Below, piece by piece: positions 31,961 to 46,018 of a stretch of DNA of 64,000 nt (its first letter is position 1; every line of letters begins with the position of its first letter). The position numbers and the translations under genes are program-made. This DNA comes from Toxotes chatareus (taxonomy: Eukaryota; Chordata; Actinopteri; Toxotidae). The notes beneath the pieces were generated by a model. That model ran no database searches. It was not told the origin of the DNA and saw only the letters and a program-made list of their open reading frames with translations. The stretch covers positions 18,865,047 to 18,929,046 of the forward strand of contig CM028882.1 of assembly GCA_016801885.1 (NCBI GenBank), given 5' to 3'.

Positions 31961-34900
31961 TTATACAAATGGTTGTCGTCATTTGTTGCCGTCACAGAGC
32001 TCAGGCTCTGGCTGGCTCCCAGTTCCTCTGTAAACACACACGGGAACATGTGCTACTGAAAAAGAAGATGATGCTTGTCTTGAATATTTCATCCAACGGC
32101 ACCCTGTAGCATCCAAGACAGTGGCTCTCTTGTTTGTAGTGTCTTTGGTCACTGGGACTTGACTTGATACTATATTATGCTGGTAAAAGCACATAAGAAG
32201 ACAGCACGGGGAGTTTGGAGAATAATCGTTGTACAGTACCTTGAGGACTGGGGAATCTGAGTGAGCAGGCACTCAGAGAGACTGAGCTCAGACTGAAAGG
32301 ACAGACAATTGCCTGAGTTCTGTCGGAAACTGTGAAAAGCCTCTCAGTGTTACAGCAATCAAGTCCTGCCTGGGTTTGACAGAAAGCCTGGGCCAGAAGA
32401 ATCCTCTACTGTACTGGTTACTGAATAACACATGACTGTTAATACTAATAGCTTGTTGTATTTATTTTTATTAAGTGCTTTTGAAAAAAAAAAGACTGAC
32501 TTTCTAGGCTCGGAGAGAGAGAGACAGGACAGAGAAGAGATCTTTTAATATTAATTAATCAAGTGTGAGAAAAAAAAAAAACTTATTTAAAGTCATTAAA
32601 CTGGAGCCAGTAGAACTTTCTTGATGACTAAAGGTCCACTAGGTCTTACTGAGTGTTCAGTGGGACCTGCAGCTTGAGATATATGTGAAGAGGAGGAGAT
32701 ATTTATTTAAACTGTGCCAGACAGGGACTTTTACCTTCATGGACCAGAATTTCCATTGTTTTAGACCAATCATTAAAAAAAAAAAAAAGACTTCCTCAAT
32801 CTCACCTTTTCACTCGTCCAATGAGCATCCCCCCCAATCAGCACTGTGGTTTTGTGTGAGTCGGTAACATTTGTCCCGGTTGGTTGCTGGCTTACCGGTA
32901 CCATCAAAGCTCACTGTTGCATGTTGCAAATAGAAGAAAACCAGCTGCAGCAACAGGATGGGAATCTGTATACAAACACACAAACACACACACACAAAAA
33001 GAAGCTGTAAGTGACGCTGCAAGTGAACGGAGCGATGCCTCCATCTTGGAACGTTATCGTCTTTCCTACCGGTGTCACACAGATGAGCAGGCGAAAAAGA
33101 AAACTATTAAAACATCTGTATTGCCTGCTTCTTTTTCCACATGTAAATTTGTGCCTTACACCCTAAAGTAGTGACAATGTTTTCTTTAATAGCTGTTAAC
33201 TTTGTCTCCTTGTAGTATTTTTTTATTTTTCTTACATCATGATATTTCCCTGGTTTGATAAAAATGCAATTAAAGAATGTAGGTGTTATTGTTGTAATTC
33301 TGGTCCCTAGACATAACACACTTACAGTCCAGAAGGAAGAGAGGAAGGAGGATTCTCTTTCTTCTTTCACTCTTTCTCTCTGACACACACATAAACACAT
33401 GCACATGCAAATACACACACATACACACTCGTCTTTGTGGTTCATTTCTGATTGTGCCATTAATTCGCTTAAAGCAACCCTTTATGTTGTGCTGGCAGTG
33501 TTGATGAAGACGTTGTGAGTGTTTTTGATTTTTCTATTTTATACAGTTTAAAAGTCCTGGTATTTGTTTTTACTTTTTTTTCTGCTGTCTCTTTGTTTGG
33601 AGTGATGGTTAATTGGCTGATTAGCTGAAAAATTAACATTTGTTGCTTGAGAAGGCCAATGTATGTGTATCTTTCTGGAGCACTGCAATAATGATTGAAC
33701 AACAACACCACAGCGAACGTACTGGATGAGATACACATAAGCACTCAGTGTACTAACACAGCTCTTGGCTTCTTGTGTTCATCATAACACTTATTTGTTA
33801 GGCAGTTAAATAAACAGGCTGGTTCCTGTGAAGAAAGTTGACATTTTAAAACAACGAAAAAATAAGTACCTTATTTAACCCCCTTTTTAAAAATAAAACA
33901 GTTTGAGGAAGTTTAGAGATAACTTTTTATTTTGCTTCACTAACTCTCATGATCAAGGCCTTAAGAATGGCTGAGAGTTTGACTAATCTGACCTTTTTTT
34001 CCTTTCACTTCCTTTACTTAAGGATTTTTTATTATCACCCCCAACACTTAAATCAATGGAGCACTCCCTTAGTGTTGTATGTGTAGATAGGTAAAAGTTT
34101 TCTTGATATCAAACAATTTTCTGTTTCTCAATGGAGGAAAGCCAACTATGTCTCAGTCCACAGCTAATCTGAGAAGGACGTGTAGGAGTTGTAACCTAAT
34201 GACTAACATACAGTATGTGTGCATAGATGCTTGCAGGGTTTGGTTGCAAATGATGGGGTCATGGGCAGATGAGGTCAAAGTTAGAGCCATGGAGAAGTTG
34301 CCCCTTCAGAAGCACGTCTAGGGTCAGTTGAGACAGTTACAGTAGTGACTACTTAAAGCTAAGATCTGCAGAGTGCAAATGACCCTAGGTTAGTATGAAA
34401 GGGTCTGTTTACTTCAAACTTCCAGAATACCACTGCATTGTAGACCGGTAACTGGGCAGTACAAGGTCCTATTTACACCCTCCAGTGTACTGAGGCGTGC
34501 ATGAACCAGCAACTTTCCCAGGCTCTGAATAATGCTGATCTACAACTAAATATTTCTTGTCAAGAAATGTTCAGTTCTGTCAGCTTCTCGCCTTGGAGAG
34601 TTGTCGTGTCTACATAGAATGTGAACAAGAAAATCTGTCAGGATCAGAAGGTTGAAGGTTCACATCCTGTGCAGTAGAGTAAATTTAGCTTTCAGATTCT
34701 GCAGCATCAAGCATTTTGAGTCAAGTTTGAACATTTTTACGACTGGATTGGGTTTGACTGTGAAGGCTGCTGTGGACAGTGAGGTTCTTTGGTGTGTGCC
34801 TTTTTGTCTTTCACCCTTGTTACAATACACTGCTATTAGATGCAAATCGACTCTTCTCAACTTCTCAACCTTTTGAACTTTGTAAGCTTGTAAGATATTG

Positions 34901-35029
34901 TGACGTCACAAAGTTTTTTGCCCTACTCTCTCCACTTCCTTAACATCTGATTCACAGCTTAATGTATGTTGTAAAGAAAAAAACTCTTTAATTTAATGCA
35001 AAATGTAATTAAAAAAAAAAAAAAAAGAA

Positions 35030-35035
35030 AATAAA
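35030..35035 (+). terminator. sema6a: Poly(A) signal AATAAA, likely end of sema6a
   Basis: Canonical AATAAA followed within 20-60 bases by GT/T-rich DNA (TGTGATGTGTCC, then TTTTTACTTG), a typical downstream element. Another AATAAA at 35297-35302 could be an alternative. Confidence 0.55.
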
Positions 35036-37189
35036 ATTCTTGTCATGAAGACTGTGATGTGTCCTTGACTTTTTACTTGTTTCTGTGCCTGGGGTGGTTA
35101 TCTTTTTTACCAGGAACATTTTGTGCAAAGCTGTTTGGGGAAAAGCAAACCTGGGTTATGCACAGGATTTGAAGGTTCTTCTGATAGAGAATCTGTTTTA
35201 AGGAAAATATTGTACTTTTGTGACCTCAAGTACACTACTCTTCTTTGCTTGTGAAAGCACCGCCAACCCCTTGAGATCTAAGAAACTTTTCTTCAGAATA
35301 AAATTCTACTTCTGACACAAAGCACGTCTGAGTGGATGAAAGTGCTTTAAACTGAAGTGAAAATGATTTCTTTCACTTCATATCTAAAATGAAAAAGACA
35401 AGGTTATCAGCAAAGGGGAGAGGGCTGTACTCTATTTTGCAATTGATCCTGTTGGTTAAATGACGGAAACAATTTGATGTGGATGGCAGACTAGTACAGG
35501 TACTCATCTTTTAAACTAGAATATATAACTGTCCACAGAGCCATTAGGAGTTCATAAGTGTAGTGTACTCTTCAAATATATTCTGAAGGCAATTGCAAGT
35601 CAATGGAGAGATTCCAAAACGTGAGGGATGTTGTCTCCTTTTCTTAGTCCCATCTGAAAGCATTGCAGCTGCATTTAGAAGAGTCTGCAGAAAATGAAAT
35701 GCTTTGTTATAAAGCGCAGTATATGAGGAGTATCCACGATTGAAAGAATGAATATCTTTCTCAAGGGCAGACAGAAGTAGCTAGATGTAGGACATACAGA
35801 TAAAAACTTGACCTGATAACATACGTAATGTGGCTACAGAATAATAAACATTTTTTAACAATGGATCACATATCCACAGAGAAGTATTACCCAAACCTGC
35901 AGTTCCCCTCGGCTTTCAGTATAAAAAGAATACACTGTGCAAAAGCAGCTCAGCACCAAACAAATACAGTTACAATATAAAACTGATTAATACCATCTCA
36001 AATCACCTTTTCAACTCTGACCTTGGAGTACCCACAGCATTATCTTTCCTATCATTGGTTTAATACATGATCGTGAAACATATCTCATCACTTGCAGTGA
36101 ACTAATGTTGACAAACACTGACCAGAACAGCTACTATTTCAAATTTGGGTCTTTAGTTTCATATGCTAGCACACCCTTGGTATCATTTTGTCAGGAAATG
36201 TGGCTTTGGCAGGTAGTGTGACACTCGAGCTGTTGATCTTGAGGTAAGTCATAAATTACAAGCGGTGGTACGAGTCAGACTGTGCATGGAGATCAGATAA
36301 CCAGGATGTGGTGCAGCTAATGAGGCCTGTCACTGCCTTCACAATGCTGCATTGTGCAGCCTCCATTCAACCACCCGTGTGTTGTTGTACTACTCAGAGA
36401 TCAAGATTCAGATATTCACCACCGAGTCTTCTCCAACATGACAAAAGAACAATCACATTTAGTACTCACGAGTGTGGGGGGTATTATCACAGAGTTAGTC
36501 AGTCCCTCTTGATGACCTCAAGGAGTCACAACAGGTGAATCCTTTGTCTTTCTGTGTGGGGGTTGTGATTTGACACTGAGATAAAGACAACAGGAAATAG
36601 TCAGGACAGATATCAGGCTGCATCTTTGCAATGTAAGCAAGTAGTCCAGTGCATGCAACTTAATCTGTGCCACTGCTAATGTAAAATACTGTAAAATGCA
36701 GTCTTAATGTAACTGAGTGGTTTTATTAGTTCAGCGCACTTTAGCTAGTGAATAGATATTTTGTGCCTCACTTGTCTTTAATGTAGTAATGTAATTTTAA
36801 AGTGTTACTGCATTGAATATTTAGGAGTTTTACAAGATTTCCTAATGTTATGAAATATATGCTGTATCTCAATCAGTGACACAACTGAACTGAACTTGAT
36901 GGTAACAATCCCTGTGTTAATGCAGATTCCAGGGAAGAAATCTAAAGAGACAGCTGTAGCATTGCACTGGTTTTGTGGCTTCATACACTAATACCTTAAT
37001 GCATCTAGTAATCTAGAGGTAAATGTGAAATGCTCTTTGATTAGTAGTCGCTGTGGAAACACTGTGTGCCGCAAATCTTACCAGTTTAAATCACTAACAG
37101 TCACTCTGGCTCATGACCCGACAGTGTGACCTGTCGATCTAGGAGCTCAGTGGCTCTTTTCTCTGCCAGAGGGCAGCCTGCCAGACTCC

Positions 37190-37275
37190 TAGCAACAAAC
37201 CAGCCACCCAGCGGTCAGCCAGCAGACCGGCTAACCAGTCAGCAAGCCAGCCATTAAACCTTCCAGCCAGCCTTT
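37190..37275. repeat. Degenerate CAGCC-type repeat
   Basis: AGCCA/AACCAG/CAGCC words recur irregularly (for example CAGCCACCCAGC and CAGCAAGCCAGCC), seen directly. It is low complexity rather than a clean tandem array. Confidence 0.6.
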
Positions 37276-39902
37276 ACGTTAACCATCTACTCATTCATGC
37301 AGCCATCCGGTCCCTGAGCCCCACCCATCCAGCTCTAATCCACCCTGCATGGCCACGGCCTGGCAGTGCTCATTTCGAGTGCCCCGCAATCTGTGGTCAC
37401 AACAAGCTTAGCCATGTGCTAATCCTCGCCGTCCCATCCAGATATCATCCCAACACTGATACTGTCTGCATCCGCCGCTGCTCTTAATGGCACATCCTAG
37501 TTTGTTTTTATTTTATGCATTTTTTTCTGTCAGGTTGCTGCAGGTACAATGACTCAGACACAAAAAAAGAGGCACAAAGGCTAAGAAAGATAAACAGAGA
37601 GAAGAGATAATTATCTGCCAAATGAAATTTTTTTTTTAAATTAAAGTCAAAATACAGACAGGGAGGCAGACACACACACACACACATTAACACACTCATG
37701 AATAATGTGTCCCCTGTGAATTAATATGGCTTTCTATGAGTCACTAATGGGGGTCAATAGGCCCCTTAATGACCATTCGCCATGCTGGTTGGTTTGTTGT
37801 TAGGGTGTCATGGAATAAGTACATGTGAGCTTCATGGTAGAGACTGTGTGTATATTTTACAAGCACGTGTGTGTGTGTGTGCATTAGCCCGTCTGCTGTT
37901 AACTGAGTGCAGTGTGCAGCACTGTAGCTTCTGTTAAGGACACCGAGGTCATGTCCTCTGTAATTTTTCAAAGAATTTGGGGATTTGCGAAACTTCGGTG
38001 GAGTCTGCAGTCAACCATTAAAATTTTACACTTGGTGGATATTTCATGAGGTGATTCCAGTGTCTTTATACCATTAATATTTACTTTTAGGCCAATAAAT
38101 AAATAAAGGATTAGGTATTTCTCAGTTTAGTCCTGGCAGTGTGGAGCAGACCACATGCAGAGCTTCATTTAGGGATTTAGAATTTGAAGACATGATGATC
38201 AAATAACCTTATATAACATCAGAGCTTAGATTAATTTGCTACGCAGAGACTATAAAAGAATAATGCAAAATCAAAATAACAGTATAATCTTTAATTTTTC
38301 ATTTATTTTTATTTACATGAATAAATTATCACTATATTTTGACAGAAGGGCTAAGAAGCACTGCTAGCCACATTTGTATTTCAGCTGTCAAAATCAATTC
38401 AAAGGGTTGTCAGGTATAAAGTGATATGTATTCTAGTGTTACGTCTGTCATCTGTCATCTGTTAACATTGTAAACTGCATATGGACAGTGCTGGAATAGA
38501 GAGCTTGGCAGTCAGAGCAACAGTATGTTCTGAGGAGAGGGTTCTGTTAAAGGTGAATTGGAGAACATGGACTCATGACCTCAGTATTTCAATTTTTCTC
38601 AAATCCTGACTTTCTTCTTGACAGTGTGTCTCCCTTTTTTATCTGAATGTCTGAAAGGCTTTTCCCTGTCAGTGTGTTATGCTGTGTGTGTCTGTGGATG
38701 TGGATGTGTGTACAGCAGTTCTGTCTGTGAATGTCTCTAATCCTGGACTCTGAGGAAAAACAATCTTCCAGGGGAGACACAAAGCTTATTGCTGTTGTAT
38801 TGTAAATCGGTCCCGACAGACTACTCTTCACAGTATATTTGAATATAACAAAAAATTCTGGATTAGTTTGGCCAGAGTTACTGTATCTGCACTTTTGTTG
38901 AGTACTATAATGGTATACAATGCCAAACATTTGTTACATCTTGCTGTTAAATACTGAGGACAATTATTTTAATTTAAAAAAAAAAAAGTCAATGGTCATA
39001 AAGCATCACAGTGGTAATCTCTGTGGTTTAATGGCCAGCAGCAATCTTTCACACTGTACTTTATGTCTTGTGCACTGAACAATATCTGCTCCACTTCATA
39101 TTAAGCTGATTAGATCTTGCAGTAATCTGGACGTTGGCCAAAATTCAGTGCAGAGCTACAGACATTATTGCCTTGTCGAATACATAAAAGCACACTAGAG
39201 ACTTTTTACCCTTGTAGGGAGCACATTAAGGAATCTCAAGCACTTAAGCTGCACTAAATGTACCTTTAAGGCATTTGGGTGGCCTTGTTGTGAAGTGAAG
39301 AGACCTGCAAAGGTGTAAACAACGAAACAGGCCTCCATGCTGCTGCTCCTATTGAGTCATGAAGCCTGGCGGCCACAGAGTGCAAAGACAAATGTGTAAT
39401 TCAAAGAGATTAAAATACAGTGTGATCTAAAACGTGACACTGTCCAGATGCACTGAGTAACACTGAGCACATTTAAAGAAAATTCAATATAGTCAATTGT
39501 TGTATGACTAATGACACAGCCTTCAGATTGCATAAGTGTACCTTCATGCACCTTTCTGAGAAATATAATGCCCTCGTTCATAAGATTCAAAATGTGTCAT
39601 TTCTAGTATTCCATTAGCAATAAGCCTATGTTTGTTCCATGAACTTTAACCAGGAATCCATTAAAATTTCCTTGAAAGGCTCTTGTTATATGAAAGCTCA
39701 CTGAGAAAGCAGGATGCACTGAAGGGATGAGTACCACGCCAAGCACGGTCGTGGTGATAACAGCCTATTCTTGTATGATTTCCAGCATGCTAAAGCATGC
39801 ATCATTCAGCTCAAACTTCTCCAAACCCGAGAAGAATCCAGCAGAAGATTCTCAGTGAGGATTCGCAGGAACAAGGGTGAGAGCAACTGTCTCTCACACT
39901 TT

Positions 39903-39924
39903 AAAAAAAAAAAAAAAAAAAAAA
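39903..39924 (+). repeat. Poly(A) run of 22 bases
   Basis: Twenty-two consecutive A bases after CACACTTT. It could be the tail of a retroposed sequence, but no body upstream is recognised. Confidence 0.8.
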
Positions 39925-40712
39925 GCCTTGGGCTGTGAAGAAGCAGCAAGAGGAGTATACCTCTGGGACTTCTGATGGCAGAGTGAGCAGGGAAAAGAGC
40001 CAAGCCTTGTTCTGCTGTTATAAGCTCTGCACCACATACACGGACGAACAAGCAGGGGAGAAATTGGCAGTGGGAATAAGGGCAAGGCGGTGTAAATTTG
40101 GAGCACAAAAGGCTTAAGGGGGCACTGTGCGTGCATCCCAGTGGCCCCACGTACACACATACAGTACAGTATGCACGGGGCTTAGGAGGTGGCTGAGGAG
40201 AATGACTGGCGAGGGGATCAAAACAAAACCCATGGGTGATGTTGGAGGGGGCCTCAGGGACTTGGGATGGAAGTCTGCTCCTCATCTGCTGGACATATGC
40301 ACATTCGGACATGCACACACTCTCACGTGTTCAATAAGTCTAAGAGCATTATGACCATAAGAGTAGCAGAGATAACCCAAAAAGACAGAGAGCGAGAGAA
40401 AAGTCAAACTCACATGCATTTACACACACACACACTCTGCATAATACTCTAACTGGCTGATACTGCCAGGAGTGCAAGGATAATCCTGTGAAACTGTGTT
40501 TGTGTGGAGAAACTTAGTTTCAGTGGCCAGGAGAAAACACCCTCTGAACGCTGAGAGAAGATGCCAATCAACTTTATACCACAATAATCTGTGACCTGGT
40601 TTCTAAATGCTGTCAGCCTCTTTGATGGGTGAAAATAACAACGCAGCTACATCCAGTTATTTTTGTTTCAGGGCATTTCAGCATTTTCTGTAAACATTCC
40701 TGCTACTTTCAT

Positions 40713-40743
40713 AGTCACAGTTCAGTCACAGTTCAGTCACAGT
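40713..40743 (+). repeat. Short tandem repeat, 11-base unit
   Basis: AGTCACAGTTC occurs twice followed by a partial third copy, seen directly. Confidence 0.85.
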
Positions 40744-43700
40744 ACAATTGGCCTGATCAGAGCACCATATGCGTGTATATATAGTGTGGAACAAATAGTG
40801 TGAGTTGTATCTGCAAAAAGGCTTTAGTGTGATGCAGCCTTCTTCCAATGCTGTAGGTGCAGCGAGTAGCAGGAAAATGTGGTGATAATTTAGGGAGAAC
40901 TAAAAAAGTCAGAATTTATGGGAATGCAGTTTCCATTAATGGTGTCATCCCTGTGAGGAGCCCAGACTCACAACTGGGGTGACGATGATATAAATGGGAA
41001 ATGTCACTTGATTCATGGTTTTGCATACGTTATTAATTTTACACAGGACAGACTAATCAGTGTGTTTGATTATAGACAACTCCCTCCCAAAGCTATAAAT
41101 CCGAGCAGCTAGACCTTTTTCTGTGTTGTGAGCTTCTTGAGTAAAAGTGAATATGGACCTGATTTGTGGGGATGGCAGTTACTGTAAAACTATCCATTTG
41201 AAAATCAGAAAGCTTTTTCCAAGAGTTTCTAAATAGTTTTTAATGAGAATTCTATTTATTTCCCTGTTGATATACATGCTTGACTTTAAATGTACTTGAT
41301 TCCTGAATGATTCCTTTGAGAAGATACAGTCCAAAATTGTCTGCTATTATCACCATTTAAATTATTATCATGTCTCGCTGCTCTCTATGACGGCTGGGTT
41401 TTTGCCCCACTTTCAAATGTGGGCCACCAGGACAGTTATAAACCCTTTTGCCTTCAGATGTGGTCATTTTGAGCATATTGTCAGCTTAACAGTGACAGAG
41501 ACTAATCAGAATACATTACTGAGGGTATTCTCTGAGAGCCAGAATATCAAAATTTAGTAAAAAAGTAAATAAAATATCCATAAATGTTTAAAACTCAGCT
41601 TCATTTCTGTTTCTTTTAACAATAAGAGTTTATTGCAGGTCACTGTTATTTCACTTCAGCAGCTTTTATTTCAATTTGTCCTTTTTCTGGAGCCTGTTAT
41701 TCTTCACAGCAATGACTGTTTTAAATCAAAAAATGATTCCATAACTTCATTTGCAATTACTATCATAAAGTCTTTCTTATGATAGACAGAGCCAGTTTGC
41801 TCATTCAAACCATTGGTGATGTGTTGATAGGTGGTATCCAGTCATATTCATATCCAAACTCATGTGAAGACGTCTTTATTATTATTAGAACTTATTATGT
41901 TCCGTGACCGAGAACTTGTGTCAGTGTCCCTGCAGTCATCAAAAACATGAGAGGAGGAGGTCAAAAGAGTAGTGTGTTGAAAGTCTCACCTCCCTCCAAC
42001 CCTCTCAGGCCACTCTGACAGCAGGGGACAGGAGTGAAAACATGCATGTGTGAAAGCTTCTACATACTTGTTAATTTGCTGATGGGGGTTTTATCCATCT
42101 CTCTGAATGAAGGAATAGACTTTGTCATCTTGTTTTTCTTTTCTGCCCTATGGAAATGTACCGTAACATATTACTTCACTTCAGAACTCTGCTCCTTTAT
42201 GCTTTGACTGGGTTTATTTTAGTGCTGTCATTTCTCTTCATTTTGAATAATCTTCCACTGTGTATTTATTTTGCACAGCCCTTGCCCTGCTGTTGCTTTC
42301 ATTGGTCAGACTCAGAAAATCTTTACTGATCCAACCTGGGAAACTGCTGTTACAATTGTTCTTTTGCAAATATGCAAAAAGAAATGTGTGGGGTAGAATT
42401 GCAGTATGAACAAAAGTGCAAAAATGGAAATGTGCATTAAAGTAGATTAACAGTAAATTAACTATAATGTGCAAAAGTGAACTGAATGAAAAGTGTAATG
42501 TGGGTTAACAGTCAACAGAGTTGGAAAAAAAAAGTATCACAAGCATGGGAAATTAATGAGCATGTCATCAGCAATAGGGATTCATGGAGATTCATGAGTG
42601 TTTACTTTTTACTCCGCTCCCTAAGTGCCCGTAATTCAGGAGAGGAGACATTAACGAGTGGATGGGCTGGAAACATGAGTTAAAGGAGGTGTTTCTTCAT
42701 AGTATTTGGCTGATCAAGTTGTTTCTGCAACAGCATACATTATACTTCAGTTAAGAGCGTTTTTAGGACAGAAAATTTAAATGAGCAAATACATTCACCC
42801 AGAATGAATGGACATACATGGACCCACATCTGAAAAAGAAAACACATCAGCTTCTCACCAAAGATAGCCATCACCCATACATCACAGATGCTGGTCATTC
42901 AACCAGGACAATCACTTGAAAGACATGGCGCCCGACAGCTGCAGATAGCTGTTGTCAGAGGGGATTGTCTGGGCTTGTCAAACACAAAAGCACAGAGAAA
43001 CATGTTTCTTAGTGAGTGTGATAGCGCCTCTCTCCTCAGCAGCCAAACCCTGAAAACTAGAACATCTAACTGGGATCACAGAGAGATTTGTGAACATGTT
43101 TTGGCCCGAACACTGAATGATGGTTCAGAGTTGAGAAAAAGTACATTCTATTTCATCATGTTGGTTTAAGAGAGGATGATTAGTGTCCAGCGGCCTTACA
43201 CAGACGTTCACATGCTTGAAGGGAAAAAAAGTCTGACTCCATGAGACCTGACAACTCTTGGGAGATTGCCTAGTTTGTCTGATTCGACATCCACACTGGT
43301 CGGGATCAGGTGAAAAAAGTGAAAGGTTTGGTGTAATAATCATTTCTCTGTCTATCTCACCAAGCCTTTCACTTTTCTCTGTGAGTCGCAGTTCAAGAAG
43401 GACAGCCTTAGCACTGAGATTGATTGATACCAAAGAAAGTTTATCTAAAAAGCGTATGACATAGAGGGTAGATTTTAAGCACTTTGCATATCATCTAATT
43501 TCCTTATAATTTAGCCAAAGACACAATGTCCTCAGCCACACACGTTTGAATGGAATTGGAGCTAATGGAAGGGACGAGCAGTTTACCAGCTCAGTGTATT
43601 ATAACAGCAGCAGGAGTGAGAAAAAGATTACAGTACGTGGGAAGAACGGATGCTTGTGTAACATCTTTGGCTCTGACACAGTCGAGCAGAGTCAGCCTCG

Positions 43701-45157
43701 GCCTGAGGACCGAGGTTGTGCTGACACACACCCCCAAGACTACACTTACGTTAATGTGCGGAGAGGAGTGGGAAGGTCATCAGATGTTATTTTGCTTGGA
43801 GAATCTCGAGGTGAGCAGATGCAAAAGCTGGGTGAACCTGAGAAGAGAGATGTGATAATATAGCAGGTGATACACAAAGATATTGGACAGAGAGGCAGCT
43901 TTAAAAGTACATGACAATATTGTGAAACAGAAATGATTACCCACACTCATACACACAGTTTGCTGCCGTAAGGGGAAATTTCATTGCACAGATTTATTGA
44001 GCAAAAAATGTGAAAAAAAAAGATGATTACTGATGAAATGATGATTAAAAGATTACTGTCTCCACAAACAGAATAATGGATGTCTTCAAAAAATGACACT
44101 CTCATAATTTTATAATTTTACATCCTTTTAAACATATGTGCATATGGGTGTTTTACTGCCCCATATGCACAAAAGTGACAATCAATTTTCAAGTTCGTTT
44201 GCAGGGCATGTATTCCTAAAACATATTCCCATAACAGTTTTCTTGAACCATAGGCCTGTGTAAGCAGTTCTCCTCTGCCAGATGAGCCACCTCCCATATC
44301 TTCACACATTACAGCCTCTCTGTGGTATCAGCCCAGCATTCTGTGCGAGTATGCAGACGTAGCTGTGTGTAGCGGTGGCTGTCGTCCTAAACTGCACTTC
44401 TGATATGGAAAAAAAGAGGATATCTTACTGAACCACAGATGTGGCCACTGAAAGCAGTCTGCTCCCCAGAGGAATAGTTTTTAGAAAATCTTGCAGAAGC
44501 ACTGCAGTGCTAAGAAATGTCAGAAGAAGCTGGCTAAGCAGTTAGTAGAAGCTGTAGGCGTTCTTACAGAGAGACCCATTTAAAAACAAGTCACTGAGCT
44601 TCCCATTATAAGATAAATAATAATAATGATAACTTTATTTTCACCACAGCAAGTGTTTCAGATAAAAGGATTAAATGGTGACTCAAAGGGACACAAGAAC
44701 CAAAATTCCAAACCTATTTGCAATGGGCTAAAGAATGGATATTTGAATTTGAATGAACAAAAGTGAGACAGCACAGAACTTTTCAGTTCTATGGATATGA
44801 AATATGAAGTCCCATATTGGTATGGACTTGATATTCTTGAGTAAATTCTTTTTAATTTTGGCAAAAAAAAAAAGGTACATTATGTACCCAGTGTGTATGA
44901 ACAGTAGATTTCACATAATAACATAGTGTATGTAGTATAATAGACTTGTTTCATTAACTGAATGTCTAACATTTCTATCATATATATTTCAAAGCATATG
45001 GTGGTTGCAAACTGGTTGTGTGTGTGTGTAGTGTAGTGTCTGTTCCTGTGTCTGAGCTGGCTACTTGTCCTCTGTTCTCATATCATCTGGGATAAAGAGC
45101 TGCACACAATCCATCAGCTCACAGCTGTGACTTACTGCCTGTTAGCTCGTCAAGGTC

Positions 45158-45258
<101 letters not shown>

Positions 45259-45539
45259 TACTCACACTATATATCTCTCTCTCACTCACACACACGCAAT
45301 CTGTCCTTGCATATACATACAACCTCATTGACACATTGAGCATATCTGTGCTATAACTGTTTATCAAGTCCTGGCATGGCAAAACCAACACGCGTCTCAA
45401 AGCCAATTCTCTTTATTAAGTTAAGAAACTAAATAATTCAAATTTGAGTTGAAGGAAAACACCACTGGGACGTCCTGTTGGCAAGCTGATGTATGTACCA
45501 TAATATTACGCGATCATGGGTTCAGATGTGGTTAATGTT

Positions 45540-46018
45540 TCACTTCTTCTCCATGTGTGCCGTCATTCTCCACCATATGTTGTCTAACAAAGCATAAAAA
45601 TAGCTATGGAAAAGTAGATGAACATGTTCTAATTTGAAACAAACAGCTGCACACTTTTTGTTTGGTTTCTTCTTATTGGCTTCTGACATCTTACAAAAAG
45701 CTGTGGGATTTTAGAGATTTTTCCCTCTAAACCTCTCACATGGTTTCATTTAAATAAACGTTCAAATGATCCAATATCACACCAAAAATCAGAGATTAGA
45801 AAAAAAATCCCAAAACTGAAAACAGAGTTGCAAATCAGAACTTTGTTTTTTCTTCTTCCCTCGCCCACTAATCATCTCACAACCCCTCAGATTTATCCGT
45901 TGTCATTGTCTATAAAACTCTGCATGAAGTAGTTCAAACTATCTCCACCTCCAGCAGCTACAACAGTAACATGATACTTTTACTTAAGTAAAGGATCTGA
46001 CTACTTCTTCCACCACTG
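45540..46018 (-). mobile_element. Probable teleost interspersed repeat (one composite or two adjacent elements)
   Basis: The segment 45540-45905, read on the minus strand (GGGGTTGTGAGATGATTAG, then AAAAAACAAAGTTCTGAT), resembles a repeat I remember as common in percomorphs. The right-hand part ends TACTTTTACTTAAGTAAAGG, then ACTTCTTCCACCACTG at 46003-46018, which is the terminal sequence of a widespread hAT-like non-autonomous family. Whether this is one element or two is unclear. Confidence 0.55.

Larger units (their letters stand above)
31771..35055 (+). other. sema6a: 3' untranslated region of sema6a (predicted)
   Basis: From the stop to shortly past the AATAAA at 35030 there is no supportable coding sequence. 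The region is AT-rich, with A runs at about 32485, 32569, 32775 and 35011-35026, and a CA repeat near 32976-32996. Earlier AATAAA or ATTAAA-type hexamers (for example 33807-33812 and 33892-33897) may give shorter forms. The length of about 3.3 kb is plausible for a guidance-receptor transcript. The extent is inferred from the signal only. Confidence 0.55.
35056..45150. other. Intergenic DNA, no gene seen
   Basis: I find no exon with family resemblance on either strand. Contents include a degenerate CAGCC-rich stretch (37190-37275), a CA repeat (37670-37686), a run of 22 A (39903-39924) and an 11-base tandem repeat (40713-40743); the rest is AT-rich unique DNA. Open frames here are short and lack recognisable domains. 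Confidence 0.6.

Noticed and set aside
39806..40318. 170-residue open frame on the minus strand
   Set aside because: It contains a poly-Phe stretch from the 22-base A run, has no recognisable domain and no splice or family support.
43546..43863. Overlapping 105- and 101-residue frames on the + strand in the intergenic part
   Set aside because: No domain, no splice context, and frames of this length are expected by chance in 64 kb.
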